Numbered from the stretch's first letter, positions 22,427-34,294 are shown. The stretch: 64,000 nucleotides of DNA from Marsupella aquatica (GCA_973895155.1 OZ316892.1:10292001-10356000); one strand, 5' to 3'. Made by a program: numbers and translations. Notes: a model not told the origin generated them from the letters alone.

Positions 22427-24652
22427 ATGCCCCTTACCCGGTCACGTTCTGCGTATTTACAACAACCGGACGGAGCATCAAGGTTGGAAGAGAATACCGC
22501 ATCCGGCGAAGCGAGGAGCTCGGCTTCCCAAGCAGGATCGCGTGTTGTGATGGGTACCCAAGCACCAATGGCGGGAGGAACTCCACCGGTTCCACCAGCC
22601 CCGCAAGTACCAGGTGCGTTGCGGCCCCCTACGGCTCAGAACATGTCTCAGCGATCCCGGTTTCACTATCAACCCTTTAAGGGACGACCCACGGACGACC
22701 CTGATGAATGGATAGCTGAGTTCGAGGCCACGGCCAAGGCGAATGGTGAGGAAGCCATTAAGCTAACCATTCTTCCAGGCGTGCTACAAGGAGAAGCGCG
22801 CCCGTGGTATAACTTACAACCCCCGGGTTTCACATGGGGCCAGTTCCAAACGGCGTTCTTGCAAGAATTTCGGCCCGTCGGGATCGAATCTCGGGCCCTG
22901 TCAAAAATCGGACGAATGCAAATGGGTAAGCATGACTCACTTCGCAAATTTCTGCAACGGTTCCAGAAGGTTGCCGCCAAGATTCGACCTAAGCCAGATG
23001 ACTCTTTGCTGAGGAAATGGTTCGTCAACGCGCTACCCCAGAGGATGGCGTTCTCGGTACTAGAAAAGAAGACCACCACTCTGCAACAAGCAATTGATAG
23101 TGCCGAATCCTTCAGGGAATCGCACTACGCCTCTCAGCTTAATCGGAGGACCAAGCATAAGAAGAGCAGGAGGTATCATACCTTCAGCGACTTTGACTCT
23201 GAATACGACGAGAAAAAAAGGAAGAAGAAATGACGACATAAGAGGAAGGGCCAGACCAGCTCTTTGTCAGACTCTGATTCAGAGTCTAGTGATTCCCTGT
23301 CCAGTAGCCCGACGTCAACTGGCTCATCCTCCAACGAGACCGAGTCAGAATCTCGAAACCACCGAAGAAAGAAGGGATCACGGTCAGATATGGGTAAACA
23401 TAAACCGCGAGCCAAAGTCGTCACCACGGACCCAAAGGCTGCTGAGGTAGAAAAGCTGAACGAAATCACAGACCGGCTGAAGGCACTGTCGGTGCACTTG
23501 GCGGAAAAACCTCCGGACAAGAAGAAACCACCGGAAATCCGAGCGCATGCTTGGTGCTCCAAGTGTTATCAGTCGGGACATGTGGTGCAAGAATGTCCAA
23601 GATGGAACACTCGCGTGCACCAGATGGAGTTGGAGCCCGGACAGTCCGAGCCAGAGGGATGCACGATGGAGTACTTCTTCGAGGATCCAGGTGAGGCGGT
23701 GTTCCAGATGAGTATGACGGGACCTCGCACCCTAAGCGGCCACAATCCAGGGTTCCATACCCCTTATCCATACCCGGTGAATGGGCGTGGCCCCCAGATG
23801 GTCAGCAATCCAAGTATCCCACCTAAACCCGGAGTTTGGACCCCGGTTTGCTATAATTGCGAGAAACCTGGTCACTTTGCCCGAGAGTGCACGGAGCAAC
23901 GAAAGCAAGGGGATGGGAGAGCGCTTCCATTGTGCCAAGTCTGTCGAACCGAAGCACACTCCACGTCAAATTGCCCCTTGGTGCTAGCCGCGAAGGCCGG
24001 TGCCGTCAGAGCTGCTCAACCTGCGGCCCCACCAATTACGGATGCAGTAGTACAAATGGTAACAATGGAATGGCAGGACGACTCCACCGAGTGGATCGAC
24101 CTTATAGAAGCAGTTGAGCAAACGGGAACACACGCGGACGAGTGCTACCGCGTTTCTACTCGGTCGTCCCGCAAGAAGGACAAGTACAAAGAACGAGTTC
24201 GGAAGGATGCCCAACATAAAGAGGCGGTCCTGGATAAGAATGTTCCAATGGAACCCGACGAGCTAAAAGACTACCAGCGGGATAACCCGAAGCTATTTTA
24301 CCCGCGAGTAGAGGAACTGGTCAAAAAGCAATTGGAAGCCTACGAGGCCCAAGAGCACGAAAAAGCCATTAAGAAGGATATTGCCGATGCAAAGGCAATA
24401 GAAGAAGCCGAGGAAGCGGAGACTGCCTTGCAAGCTGAAGTCAAGGGACCAGAAGCATTAAAATCTGCGACCCCACCATCTAACCAATACGACATCAAAA
24501 AGGATGTTCAGAACTGTGCAGCTACAGCCACTGTCGGACAACTATTACAGGATAACCCGAAGTATCGGCAACAACTCAAAGAGATGCTGATAGGAAACCC
24601 TGGGCCCTCAGCGTTACTAATGCAGGGAGGACGTGCGAACAACGCAAGATAA
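22427..24652 (+). pseudogene. Gag polyprotein of gypsy element A (one nonsense codon)
   Basis: Gag packages element RNA into virus-like particles. The N-terminal half shows a retrotransposon gag domain (DDPDEWIAEFE, LQGEARPWY, FQTAFLQEFRP, SLRKFLQRFQ). A basic/acidic linker follows, then Cys-rich knuckles: CSKCYQSGHVVQEC, CYNCEKPGHFARECTEQ (a canonical CCHC) and CQVCRTEAHSTSNC, the last irregular. The frame is continuous from 22,427 to 24,652 except for one TGA at 23,231. The C-terminus is highly charged and helical. At ~740 codons it is long for a gypsy gag. The frame does not run into pol; a 1.3-kb AT-rich gap separates them. Confidence 0.85.
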
Positions 24653-25944
24653 TTTTTAATGTAATGCAAACTAATTTTTATAATATTTTTTAAAGTAGGC
24701 AACATCCATGTATATACATTCATCACAATATTAGTAATAAGGCTCTTATCAAATACATGTCACATTAATCTTATGCAAGGGTGCCTAAAATGCCAAGGAC
24801 ACGTGTCACTATATGGTTGGCACACATGTCATCACTTCATTGGCACACATGTCCATATAGTAAATCAGACATTTAATTATTTATCCTCTTAAGGCAAGTT
24901 TGGTTTCATGGGCTTGCATGGTAGACTTGTTTACCCGCATGTGTTAAGTTGAGAGTTAAGTAAATGTTGGGTCAGGATTTTGGGGCCCAACTCGTTTGGG
25001 TTCTGGGATTGATGGGGACCCATGAATCAATCCCACATAGACAAACAAGATTACTTTTGAATTCCCTCGAATCAAATGGCCAGGTATGAGGCCAGGTGTG
25101 TTTGTGTGTGGGGTGGTGTACTCCCTTGATCATTGGGTTGGGGGGGTACCCGGTGCTCACAGTTGTTTGATTGCAGATATGGCAGGAAAATTACCCACCA
25201 TGTCTAAGTAACAATTTCAGCCAAAGGAGATTTGATGGTATTACTCTCCACAAATTTCAGTAGTCATTTTTTGTATTATTAGTACTTTGTGTCTAGAATA
25301 TATATGATTAATGTGTGGTTTGATGTGTCAGGTTGCATGAAAGAAGTTGCCAAAAACTCTACTTATCATTTGGTGTTAATGGTTGATGTCATACCATTCT
25401 TAGTCAAGATAGAATAATTTAGCAATTGGAGTTTACATAAGTAGTATATATGCAATTATTCCTCCAGGACCAAGGATATAGCATAGCATAATAATGCCTT
25501 TGTACTAGTTCAGTTTATCTCTATGAGGTCTACAAGTTGCCTGAGTTATAGTCATATACTCTAGGAAGAACTATAAATCTTTAGTATTAATTTTGTTATG
25601 ATCTACATAAAATATGTACCGTGAACATCAGCGTAACATAATATTCCCCTATGCAAAATAGAATCTTTTATGTTTCAGTATGATATTTACAATTTTTAAA
25701 AATTCAAGGGTTTTTTTAATTCCTTGAAAAACTTTGTTATAATTTACAAAAGGATAAATTTTTATAGGAAAAAATAATGTTTTTACATTAACAAGGGATT
25801 TTTTTTTGTGAACAAAAATATTAAGAAGGGGTACACGGGGGGTGTCTGTTCTCAGGGGGGTTCACTTAATATAGTAAGAGTGAGGGCCCAGGGATAGGAA
25901 AGAGGAGGCGACGGCTACCTCGGGTAAGCACCTTAGCCGACTGT
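24653..25944. other. AT-rich non-coding gap between gag and pol
   Basis: About 1.3 kb with much lower GC than the flanking coding sequence, many short A/T runs, and no long open frame on either strand. GGGGGGTACCCGG (about 25,140) and GGGGGGTTCAC (about 25,853) are GC-rich islands. It could be an insertion of unrelated DNA or an unusual gag-pol spacer. I see no TIR or target duplication. Confidence 0.45.
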
Positions 25945-28416
25945 ATGATGATTTACCAGGACTTAGGAGCGCCGGAAGTCTCTATCGAGATAGCGGGTTG
26001 TACTGTTCGGTTTGTACCGGTAGACGGCGGGTCCGGTGTAAACATCATGACGGAAGACACTTCCGTAAGGTTGGGATATACGTCTTATCAACCCACGGCG
26101 CACGCCATTCGGTTAGCAAACGGCGCCAGGATCATGCCACTGGGGACGTTAACCAAGATATCCACGTGGATTGGAGGCCTCGAGTTTTTCCTAAATTACC
26201 TAGTGATGCGACCAGTTCGACCCTCTTCTTATCCAGTACTGCTGGGCAGACCCTGGTTATACGGTGTCCGAGTCGTGACTGACTGGGGAAGGAAGGAATT
26301 ACGATTCGGTAACCCGACTACGACGGTATCATGGAAGGAAGAAGACTACCAGGGCGAAACACCCCAGGGACCCGACGAATATGACTCGGAGGAGGACATC
26401 TCAGAAGAAGAGGTGAATATGGTGGAGTTAATCTCTCTCCTGGATGAAGAGGAAGTCTTCGGGGTAAGTGTTGTCCGAGAAACCCATTTTCTGAACCAGC
26501 CTAGGCCAGCAGCCCAAATCGAAACACCCGGGAGGCCAGAAGGAGATGATGCGGCAATGGGCGGGGCATTCCCCGGAGAAGTGAGCCCTACGAAGGCAGT
26601 TGGGCGGCTTGCCTTGCCCGGTTTACCTGAAGAAAACGCTACTCAGACCGCCACTCCTCCCACAAAGAAAAAGGTTACCTGGAGCCCCGAGATTCTGTCC
26701 GTAATAGAGGAACCCAAGGAGCTCCCAAGGGAGCGGCCGACAGTCTGGGGACCCATGGCCTACGATGGCACCAGACTAGAGGAATTGGAGGCTCATCTTG
26801 ATCGGACCACGAGAGACCATGTGGATGTAATCCGCAAGGAGCACTATGGCAATTACACCACAAGGAGGGAGAGAACATTCAACGTCGGTTATGGCCTACG
26901 AGCGCCAGAGGAAAAGGCCATCCAAGAAATCCTATCGGAATATGAGGACGTCTTCGCATGAAGTCACCGAGACTTAACCGGGATTTCACCAGCCTACGGC
27001 AAACACGTCATTGATCTAAACTTGGGTGCTCATGCCGTCCGAGAAAGACAATGAAGACTAAACCCAAGACATTCCATCTTGGTAAAGGAGGAGTTAGATC
27101 AACTGATCGTGGCAGACATAATCTACCCCGTCTTATCTAGTGAATGGGTATCCCCCATTGTGGTGGTTCCTAAGAAGGTAGGGCTACTAGGACACCGAGT
27201 GTCCAAACGGGGGATCGAGGTGGACCAAGAGAAGGTGGCCGCGTGGATGAATGTCCCTTACCCAGCGGACCAGAAGGCGGTGCGATCCTTCTTAGGTTGC
27301 GTAGGGTACTACCGACGATTCATTCAGGATTTCGCTAAGATAGCCCTACCCCTCACAGAATTGATGAAGCAAGACGCGGTCATAGAAATGACTCCCCGTC
27401 GAAAATCAGCCTTTGACGAACTAAAAAAACAGCTAACGATGGCTCCGATTCTGACTACCCCCGATTGGAACAAGGAGTTCCATGTATATGTCGATGTGTC
27501 TGGGTTCTGCATCGGCTCAGTCCTAAGCCAATTGGACGACAAAAAATATGACCACCCCATTTACTTTGCGAGCCGACAACTGTTTGCCGTAGAGAAAAAC
27601 TATTCGCCCATAGATCGGGAGGCCTTGGGGATCATCTACTCGTGCAAAAAGTTTCGCCATTATCTATTGGGGTATAAGGTGGTATTCCATACTGATCATG
27701 ACAGCCTGAAGTACATGGTAAACAAAGCAGACTTAACGGGGAGAATAGCCCGTTGGGTCCTGCTACTCCAAGAATTTAACTATGAAGTCAGGGTGCGACC
27801 AGGGAAAGCTCACGTAAATGCGGACTTCTTCTCGAGGATTGAAGGGGAATCGGACGACGCACCTGTCGATGATGCATTCCCGGATGAGGAGTTATTCCGC
27901 GTAGAAACGGACCAACTAACATGGTACGGGGACCTAATCACCTTCCTCTTAACGGCCCGCATTCCAAGTAACACAAACCAAGAGGCCACGTCGGTCTTTC
28001 TGCGCAAGGCCACACCATACATGATGATCCGCGGACATCTGCATAAGGAAGGCATCGATGGGAAGATCCGTCGATGCCTAGATTATAACGAGACGATCAT
28101 TGTCATGCGAGCTATGCACGAGGAAGAGGCAGGAGGACACTTCGCCCCGGTCACCACGGCTCACAAAATCTTGGACGTAGGTTATTGGTGGCCTACGCTC
28201 CATCACGACGTAGCCCATTTTATCCGAGGTTGCGACTTGTGTCAGCGTGCAGGCAAACCTCGCAGGTCGGGTAATCATCCTCTTACCCCGATCTTTCCCC
28301 TTGCCCCGTTTGAGAAATGGGGCATTGATTATATAGGACCTTTCACTCCGGTAACCCGAGGTCGGCGTTGCCGGTATATTCTTCTGGCTATCGACTACTC
28401 GACTAAATGGATCGAG
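25945..28416 (+). pseudogene. Pol of gypsy element A, reverse transcriptase core deleted
   Basis: One frame holds in order: an aspartic protease (VDGGSGVNIM, active-site DGGS as in Tat-type elements), a linker, the reverse transcriptase start (WVSPIVVVPKK), the reverse transcriptase end (GLLGHRVSKRG), RNase H (VYVDVSGF, REALGII, HTDHDSL) and the integrase HHCC finger (H-E-E-E...GGHFAP to CDLCQRAGK) plus the start of the integrase core. The middle of the reverse transcriptase, including the catalytic xxDD motif, is missing between PKK and GLLGH; judged against the family, about 130-140 residues are gone. Two TGA codons interrupt the frame (26,959 and about 27,050). The integrase is cut off at the block border. 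The element cannot be autonomous. Confidence 0.85.
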
Positions 28417-28705
28417 GCCCGGAAACAAGCTCAACAATATCTCCAGACTTGACCTCCCAAACTCTTCCTCCATCAAGACTTCTTGGAATGAATTCATCCT
28501 TTCGATCACCATGAACAGAAACAAGAAAAAATAGCTTTGAGATGTAGTCACCATTCGTGATACCAAATCTCGTCAAGAGGAATGACTCAGTCACCGGGGT
28601 GATCTTCCTCATGGAAGACACCTCCAAGTTAACAACATCACCATTGCTCCTTTGCCAGAATATGACCACCAAAGCCATCGAATTGAGATGAAGAAACATT
28701 ACCAA
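28417..28705 (-). pseudogene. Probable N-terminal fragment of the MULE transposase
   Basis: An open minus-strand frame starts with ATG at 28,705 and contains SSMRKITPVTESFLLTRFG and VSVHGDRKDEFIPRS, then runs into the gypsy block. It has the same orientation as the transposase frame that begins on the other side of the block at 20,860, so it is most simply the separated 5' end. I recognise no domain in it, and whether bases were lost between the two parts is unknown. Confidence 0.5.
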
Positions 28706-28837
28706 AGGTAGTGGTATAGAAGATATGTAAGAAAGTCCAAAAACTACATCTAACGGGATTAAATGTGAACGTTGAGGGAACGTTGAATAAACGACAAAAT
28801 GTCCAACGGATACATCAAATCAAGGAGATGTAATATA

Positions 28838-28855
28838 GCTAGCGATGTCGCTAGC
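28838..28855. promoter_or_regulatory. 18-bp palindrome, perfect arms
   Basis: GCTAGCGATGTCGCTAGC, with 8-bp perfect arms and centre TG, lies about 130 bp upstream of the transposase start. Confidence 0.75.
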
Positions 28856-29086
28856 AAAATCCTCTCAATTTTGATTAACCAGTAGACATGTCATATTCTA
28901 TATAGAGTGATCATTTAGAGACTATTTAGAGACCATTTAGGGACATGTAGGGTATGATTTCAGGGAATATTCTGTCAAGCCCTTCAATTTTGGGGAAAAG
29001 ACAAAGGAAATATAGAAGATTAGTTTTAAAGACTACCTTTTGTCAAACTTCACAAACCAAAACCTTCAACTCAGAAAGAATGTATT

Positions 29087-29526
29087 GCCAGCGATCTTGC
29101 CTGCAAAAATCCAAACGGTCCTAGAGGATCCATTGAGTCAATGACTAATACACAAAGTTGTCAAATAAACCCTAGTTATCAGGTCAGCGATGTCGCTAGC
29201 AAAATCCCCAATATTCACCTTATCTCTTTGATGTAGTAAAGGTCAATATCCCTAATATTTTGGTGTCTTATTCAATACCCTAGTTAAGCTACCGATCTCG
29301 CTACCCATAATGGATGACCAGGAAACAACGAGTTAACAGATATTTTCCATCTCACATCTTTAATGTTTATACTTTCTTTAGACAAATGTTGGTTTGGGGA
29401 AAGGCATTTAGAGTCCCTCAAAATTAAACAAGAATAAGAAACTCTTAAAATACCCTAAAACATTCTTGTGTGTTAATATATTACCGTTGAAAATCTGATG
29501 TCCATTTGGAAAGCGATCTCGCTGGC
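29087..29526. promoter_or_regulatory. Four further palindrome copies in the divergent region
   Basis: GCCAGCGATCTTGCCTGC (29,087), GTCAGCGATGTCGCTAGC (29,183), GCTACCGATCTCGCTACC (29,288) and GAAAGCGATCTCGCTGGC (29,509). All keep the GCGA-NN-TCGC or GCGA-NN-TTGC centre while outer bases drift. Spacing is about 96, 105 and 221 bp. Confidence 0.65.
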
Positions 29527-29855
29527 TTAAATCTCAAACTTTAATGACCAGGAAATATATGGGTATGGTTTACTCATAAGTCTTTCCCAACGGTAAAATG
29601 GAAGGTTGGTCAATGTTAAAATTGATAGTTTCCGTTAACAACCTCTAAAGGGAACGTCGCATGGGGGTTAATGCTGAATATTACGGTTATTCTAGTTGCT
29701 CAGGGTATTCATGACGTTCCAACTTCAACCGATGATGTTTAAAAGAGACTTGCATTTTTTTATTGCCATCTATGAGGGACGTTGGATTATTCCCTGTCAA
29801 TGTCAGATATCCAGTTCACTGTATGTGGATTACTTAGGATTCTCCCTCTAATCCA

Positions 29856-29966
29856 ACTTTGGATTCCGAGCTTGGTCCTTTGCTAATCTCGGTCGTCCTC
29901 CTCCGTTTTACTTTGGATACTCTCTCAAATGAGACTTTGGATACTCCCTCTAATCTGACTTTGGAT
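29856..29966 (+). repeat. ACTTTGGAT promoter repeats
   Basis: ACTTTGGAT occurs at 29,856, 29,910, 29,934 and 29,958; the last three are exactly 24 bp apart and each is followed by AC or TC. The array ends about 75 bp before the ATG of the cargo gene, the expected place for core promoter or activator sites. Confidence 0.6.
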
Positions 29967-30040
29967 ACCAATTAGAAGTCACCATACCCGCTGCAACGCT
30001 TCATTCGTGTGTTACTCCCTTCCATTTTCTTTATCAGCCG

Positions 30041-33000
30041 ATGGCAAATTTTGCATCACCAGAGTCTATCTCTTCTCAAGCTTCACAGTCTACAGCTTCT
30101 CAGTGTCGAGAGACAAGGTCTTCGACTACCAACAAGGCACTAGCTTCGGGTTTGAAGACACCTCGTCGAAGGAAACTTGTTGATCCGATGGAGATTCTGC
30201 CACCACCGATGGAGTCTTCTAAGTCGGAACAGTTCTCCGTGGTGATCAATCGTCACCTCTACCACTTTGGGCCAAACAAATTTGGGTATCCCCTTGTTCC
30301 CCCTCGAATTCCACTGTGTAGGATGCAAAACATGCAGCTCGTCAGGTCGCTGCAGACTGATTCCAATGCAATCGAAACCCTCAAGAATGAGTTTTGAGCT
30401 CAGGGTTACATTGAGGACGCGCCCAGGTTTTACGTTCAGATGACGAACGAGAATGGTGAGGTTCAGTTCATCAATGACACCATTCGAATGGGTTGGGATC
30501 CGATACGGGCGTTGCAGAACAAAGAGAGAGAGTGTGATTCTCATCCGAACTTTGCTGTATTGAAGGACAAAATGTTTTACGTTTTTGACGGTAATCATCG
30601 TCTATACTCGTGGAATCTGCTGGCCATCGAGAATCCACATGATATCAAATATCATCCTCGTGTTGTCACCAAGATTTTCAAAGGGGAGAAAGACACGTTT
30701 GTGCAGATTGAATCTGCAATGCATGCCCTGAATCGGTGAGCATCGGATCTGTTCTTATTGATTCAATGCTGTCTGTCACTTCACATTTCGGGTTTTCTTA
30801 TCTAGGATTTGTACTCGAAACATCTTTGATACTTTTGTTCATTGGCAGGCTCACTCAATGCCACGTTGAGAATTCATGGGTCCTTGAAGCAGATCGTGTC
30901 CAGAAGATACTGAACACGGACTTGTCGGTCTACAAGGATTTGATTGATGCAGACAATTTCAAGTTGTTCCAACAAAAGATGCAAAATGTGAAGAAACCCT
31001 CCTGGTATTCAAAAAAATGACCCTGGATGCTTGTATTTACATTCTTTCAGCTGCAAATATAGCTTCCCAAACTACGGATTTGCAGAAGAAGTTTTCTCTC
31101 AAGGAGGATCTTGGAGAACCTTTGTCAAAAGTTGCAAAGGACATTGCTCTACGAGAAATGATGAAGGAGCAACTATCTGATTGGAATGTTAAAGTTCCAA
31201 AAATTGCTCCTCTTCTCAATCCCGAATTCGGGGATTTCTTTGAGAAATGTGTGGAGATGCACAACTACTGTGAGAAAGAACGGAAGGAAGCACAAAGGAC
31301 TGATGATAAAGGGAGAGGAAATGTCTCATGTGGTCTTGATCGAACAAGGCTTTTCACCGGGGTAACATCTCTCAGCCCACTGCTTTGTTGCAATCTACTT
31401 GAAGCGCAGTGCAAGCCCGAGCTACGGAAGCAATATTTTCATCCTGGGCAATTCTCAGATAGTGAGACTAAACTCTGGCTGCACAGGTGGGCTACGTGGG
31501 AACAAGTAGAGTCGATTGCTAGATCTCTTTTGTCCGAAGCTATTTCAGAAATGATTCTAAGTTTCCCTGAATCTCGAGTTCTTTCAGCCTCAGAGAAGAA
31601 CAAGGCATCACTTGTTCTTGATGTTAGTGATGATTTTGAGGACTTTTTGCAGCAAGTTAAATCCAGGTTTTTCAAGAGCATTTGGGCCCCAAAAGTAGGG
31701 GAAAAGATAGATATTGTCGCATTTCGGAGAAGGGCAAAAAGATATGTATACCGATTTTTTGTTGACCGGGAGGTGGCCAATAGAGCATTCTGGTGGTGTT
31801 ACCCCGCGTGTTTCTCCCAGTGGGCTGAATATGTGACTGACGATTTAGGAAATAAAAAATGTGGTGACTACTCAATGTACCCTTGTGAAGACGTTGAGCC
31901 ACTCCGGAAGATGAGTGAATGGGAGCAGAAGATGAGTGAATGGGAGGTTTTACACTGTCCATGGTACTTAGATTCAGAGAATTGGTCACTGACATTTGAT
32001 GGGACAGAGAAGCTTGCTTTGCAAAAGATAAATCGTGGGTTAGTCCCAGAGTTTTCTATTTCTGAATCAAAAATGCCCAGCCTCGAAGCAGTGCAGGCCG
32101 GGTGTGAGGCGATGGAGCAAGCTTGCCTTGGTGTTGCACCAATTGTTGATAGAAGCCGTTCCAGAAAATTGAAGAAGGACGTTGTGAAGGAGGTGTCGAA
32201 AGAGACCTCTCAGGTTTCCGGCAGGAGAAGTAATTGTGCTCATCGTCCTAACTCTCAATCGGCTTCTAATGTTTAGTCCTTTCTTTGCAAATTCTCGTTT
32301 TCTCAGGTTTTTGGTTCTCTTTTGTTTTCCAGAAAAGAGAAGATCGACTGGTTCAGAGAGTGTCCAGACTGTGCAGAATCGTGGGCGACAGGATCCCATT
32401 GAACCTGAATCTCCGGATTTTGAGATTGTGACGAAACCGATTGGTGATAAGCTTAAGAAGAAGAGAAAGGTTCAAGTGCTCTCAGATTCAGAAGATGAGG
32501 AAGGGTAGATCAGTGAGGGTGTGATGAGGATATGTGGACTTCAACTGGATGGGAATCAACATTTCTTTGCCAGGAGTAATTTGCGTTTCACTGCAGACTC
32601 AATTGCTTTGAAGAAAGTTCGACCTTCGTGGATGGGGGAGGGGGATCGTTGGCTGAGTGAGATTTTGAGTTCTTCAGAACATCCGAATCCCCTAAGAATC
32701 AATGGCAAGCCTTACACCGGCACCAGTGCCCATCTTGGGTTCATTGCTCTTCCTACAGGACTAAGGCCTCGTGTTACTGATGTGAAGGTGCTAGAATGGA
32801 ATGTTTGGATGGAGAAACTTCCTTATTACTTCTTCGGAGTCATGAGGCCGATGTTGTCCGATGATGGATATGTGGCTGTTCTCCATAGTGGAGAATTTAA
32901 CCACATGAAGCAGATTTTTGCTGCCATTGAGCAGAAGAATAAATTCAAACATCTTCGCCAGTACCACGTTTTGTTGAGTAGCCCAATGTGGATGCCAGAC

Positions 33001-33636
33001 ATCGATGTTGAGGTGAGATGTCAAGATTTTTTGGTTTAAATTATAGGTGTTTTTTGCCAGCGAGGTCGCTGGCCTTCACAGCCTCAGTATTTGACATATT
33101 TTTTGCTTTTCCAGGTTTGCAATCTCAGTCTGGATTTGTTTTGTCAAACTGAATTCGATGGGAAGATCCCCAAGGACCCGAAGTACATCCCCATGGCAAC
33201 ATCTGAGGATGCATCTCATAAGAAGTTACTCACTCTTTGTTACCCAAAAATAAATGTCAGGACTGAGTTAGCTTTTGCAGGGTCTTGTCGATTATCTGTT
33301 GGATTCATGCAGGCGGTGATGGAGCTTTTGACAAAGCCAAGAGACATTGTGCTAGATTGGAATGTTGGAGATGGAAGTTCATTCCGAGCGGGGGAACTCT
33401 TGGGGAGGTTTGTAGTTGGGGTTGAGGATAGGGAATTTCTCCATGATGCTGCGCAGGAGTCGTTGAAGTTGGTTCTGGATCGTCATAAGAAAATTGAAGA
33501 CATCACTGTCGGGATGGGTACTGATCATTGGAGGACGGGGATTCAGATGACGAGTTTACTCTTGCCGGATCGAGTGGTGGAAGAACGAAAGTTTCTGCTC
33601 CGGATGGGAAAGATGACCACGATGAATTTGACCTAG
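30041..33636 (+). pseudogene. ParB-like plus DNA-methyltransferase-like cargo protein of the MULE
   Basis: Five exons can be joined in frame: 30041-30735, 30849-32229, 32333-32504, 32574-33012 and 33115-33636, all GT-AG, giving about 1,069 codons. Near residues 170-190 the motif MFYVFDGNHRLYSW matches the core of ParB/sulfiredoxin-fold domains (G-x-H-R). A helical middle region follows, then a nuclear signal KKKRKV, then a domain whose C-terminal motif DIVLDWNVGDGSSFRAGELL resembles the SAM-binding motif I of beta-class N4/N6 DNA methyltransferases (D-P-F-x-G-S-G-T). No DPPY-like catalytic tetrad is visible; ALPTG stands where I would expect it, so catalysis may be lost. ParB-methyltransferase fusions are known from phages. 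Damage: TGA at 30,395 and a one-base frameshift at an A7 run (31,011-31,017). A more cautious model is two adjacent genes split at the TAG at 32,506. Confidence 0.68.
33056..33073. promoter_or_regulatory. 18-bp palindrome variant in a cargo-gene intron
   Basis: GCCAGCGAGGTCGCTGGC is a perfect palindrome in which the fourth-from-centre substitutions on the two arms compensate (GCCAGCGA with TCGCTGGC instead of GCTAGCGA with TCGCTAGC). It lies inside the 102-bp intron 33,013-33,114. Compensated change argues for selection on dyad symmetry. Confidence 0.75.
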
Positions 33637-33715
33637 AGTAATGTACTTATCCTGTCTCATACCAAATCCAACTGTGTTTAGAAAGTTAAGTTCAGTTTTT
33701 TCCACCTTGAATTAA

Positions 33716-34093
33716 TTGGCTGCTGATTTTGCTTCTTACAATGATCGGCGTGTAGATTGGTTCTTGGAGGAGAGATTTTGGCTCCGAAAGGAAATTGAGG
33801 GCGCTTTTCTCTTCTCGCCTGAGAAATCGTTCACTCTACCTTGCTATGCGGAGAAGTCTACAATTGAAGCTGATGAGACTTTTGTTATGACTTGGGAAGG
33901 AAAAGGTCGGAGGTCAGATCGTGGCGCTCGGAGGAATTTGTACAGCCTTCCTTTCATTGATGTTGAGGCGGGTCATGTGAAGAGATATGTGGACGAGTCC
34001 GCTGAGTCAACTGATAGGGAGTTTAGCAGTGAGGAAATCAATAGTAGTAGAAGGAGTGATTTGGAATCAGATGAAAGTCATTCCACAAATTAG
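33716..34093 (+). pseudogene. Downstream exon or small ORF of the MULE cargo region
   Basis: An open frame of about 120 codons has coding-like composition (RRVDWFLEERFWLRKEIEG, then FLFSPEKSFTLPCYAEK) and an acidic, Ser-rich end. It has no ATG near its start, so it is probably a 3' exon of the cargo gene (a possible acceptor GTGTAG lies at 33,749-33,754) or a 5'-truncated gene. In the preceding exon an alternative frame also ends in an acidic tail near 33,640, which may mean another frameshift there. Confidence 0.4.
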
Positions 34094-34294
34094 TGTGAAG
34101 TTTTATTCTGCTTGTGTGTCCCCTGAATGGGAAGCAACAGAATAAGCTTGATCTCTTTAGCCATTCTGGAGAACTTACTCTCAGTTTCAATAAAGTAATC
34201 GAGGCAGCCAATTTTGATGAGTGGGAAATGTCTGTAACTTGAGTATAATCTTTATTGGTTTTCTTGTTTTGTTCAGTTTTGTGTATGATGGAAG

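Larger units (their letters stand above)
20859..28416 (+). mobile_element. Composite gypsy block inserted in the MULE transposase
   Basis: The block starts abruptly inside a chromovirus reverse transcriptase (CATCTTTCATGACTTG, also at 38,377), continues into a 1.06-kb LTR, then a primer-binding-type motif, gag and pol of a second gypsy element, and ends inside the integrase core after the residues TKWIEA. Neither outer border is a retroelement terminus and no target duplication is evident, so the block probably arrived as a broken chromosomal fragment rather than by its own integration. Exact junctions are uncertain by about 15 bp. Confidence 0.75.
28706..30040. promoter_or_regulatory. Divergent intergenic region of the MULE
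   Basis: This 1.3-kb non-coding region separates the minus-strand transposase start from the plus-strand cargo gene, so it should hold both promoters. It carries five copies of the 18-bp palindrome (two good, three decayed) and, close to the cargo start, four ACTTTGGAT repeats. No long open frame is present. Confidence 0.6.

Noticed and set aside
30041-33636. ParB/methyltransferase gene as bacterial or phage contamination
   Set aside because: It is interrupted by canonical spliceosomal introns, carries an SV40-type nuclear signal, and lies inside a MULE with intact boundaries.
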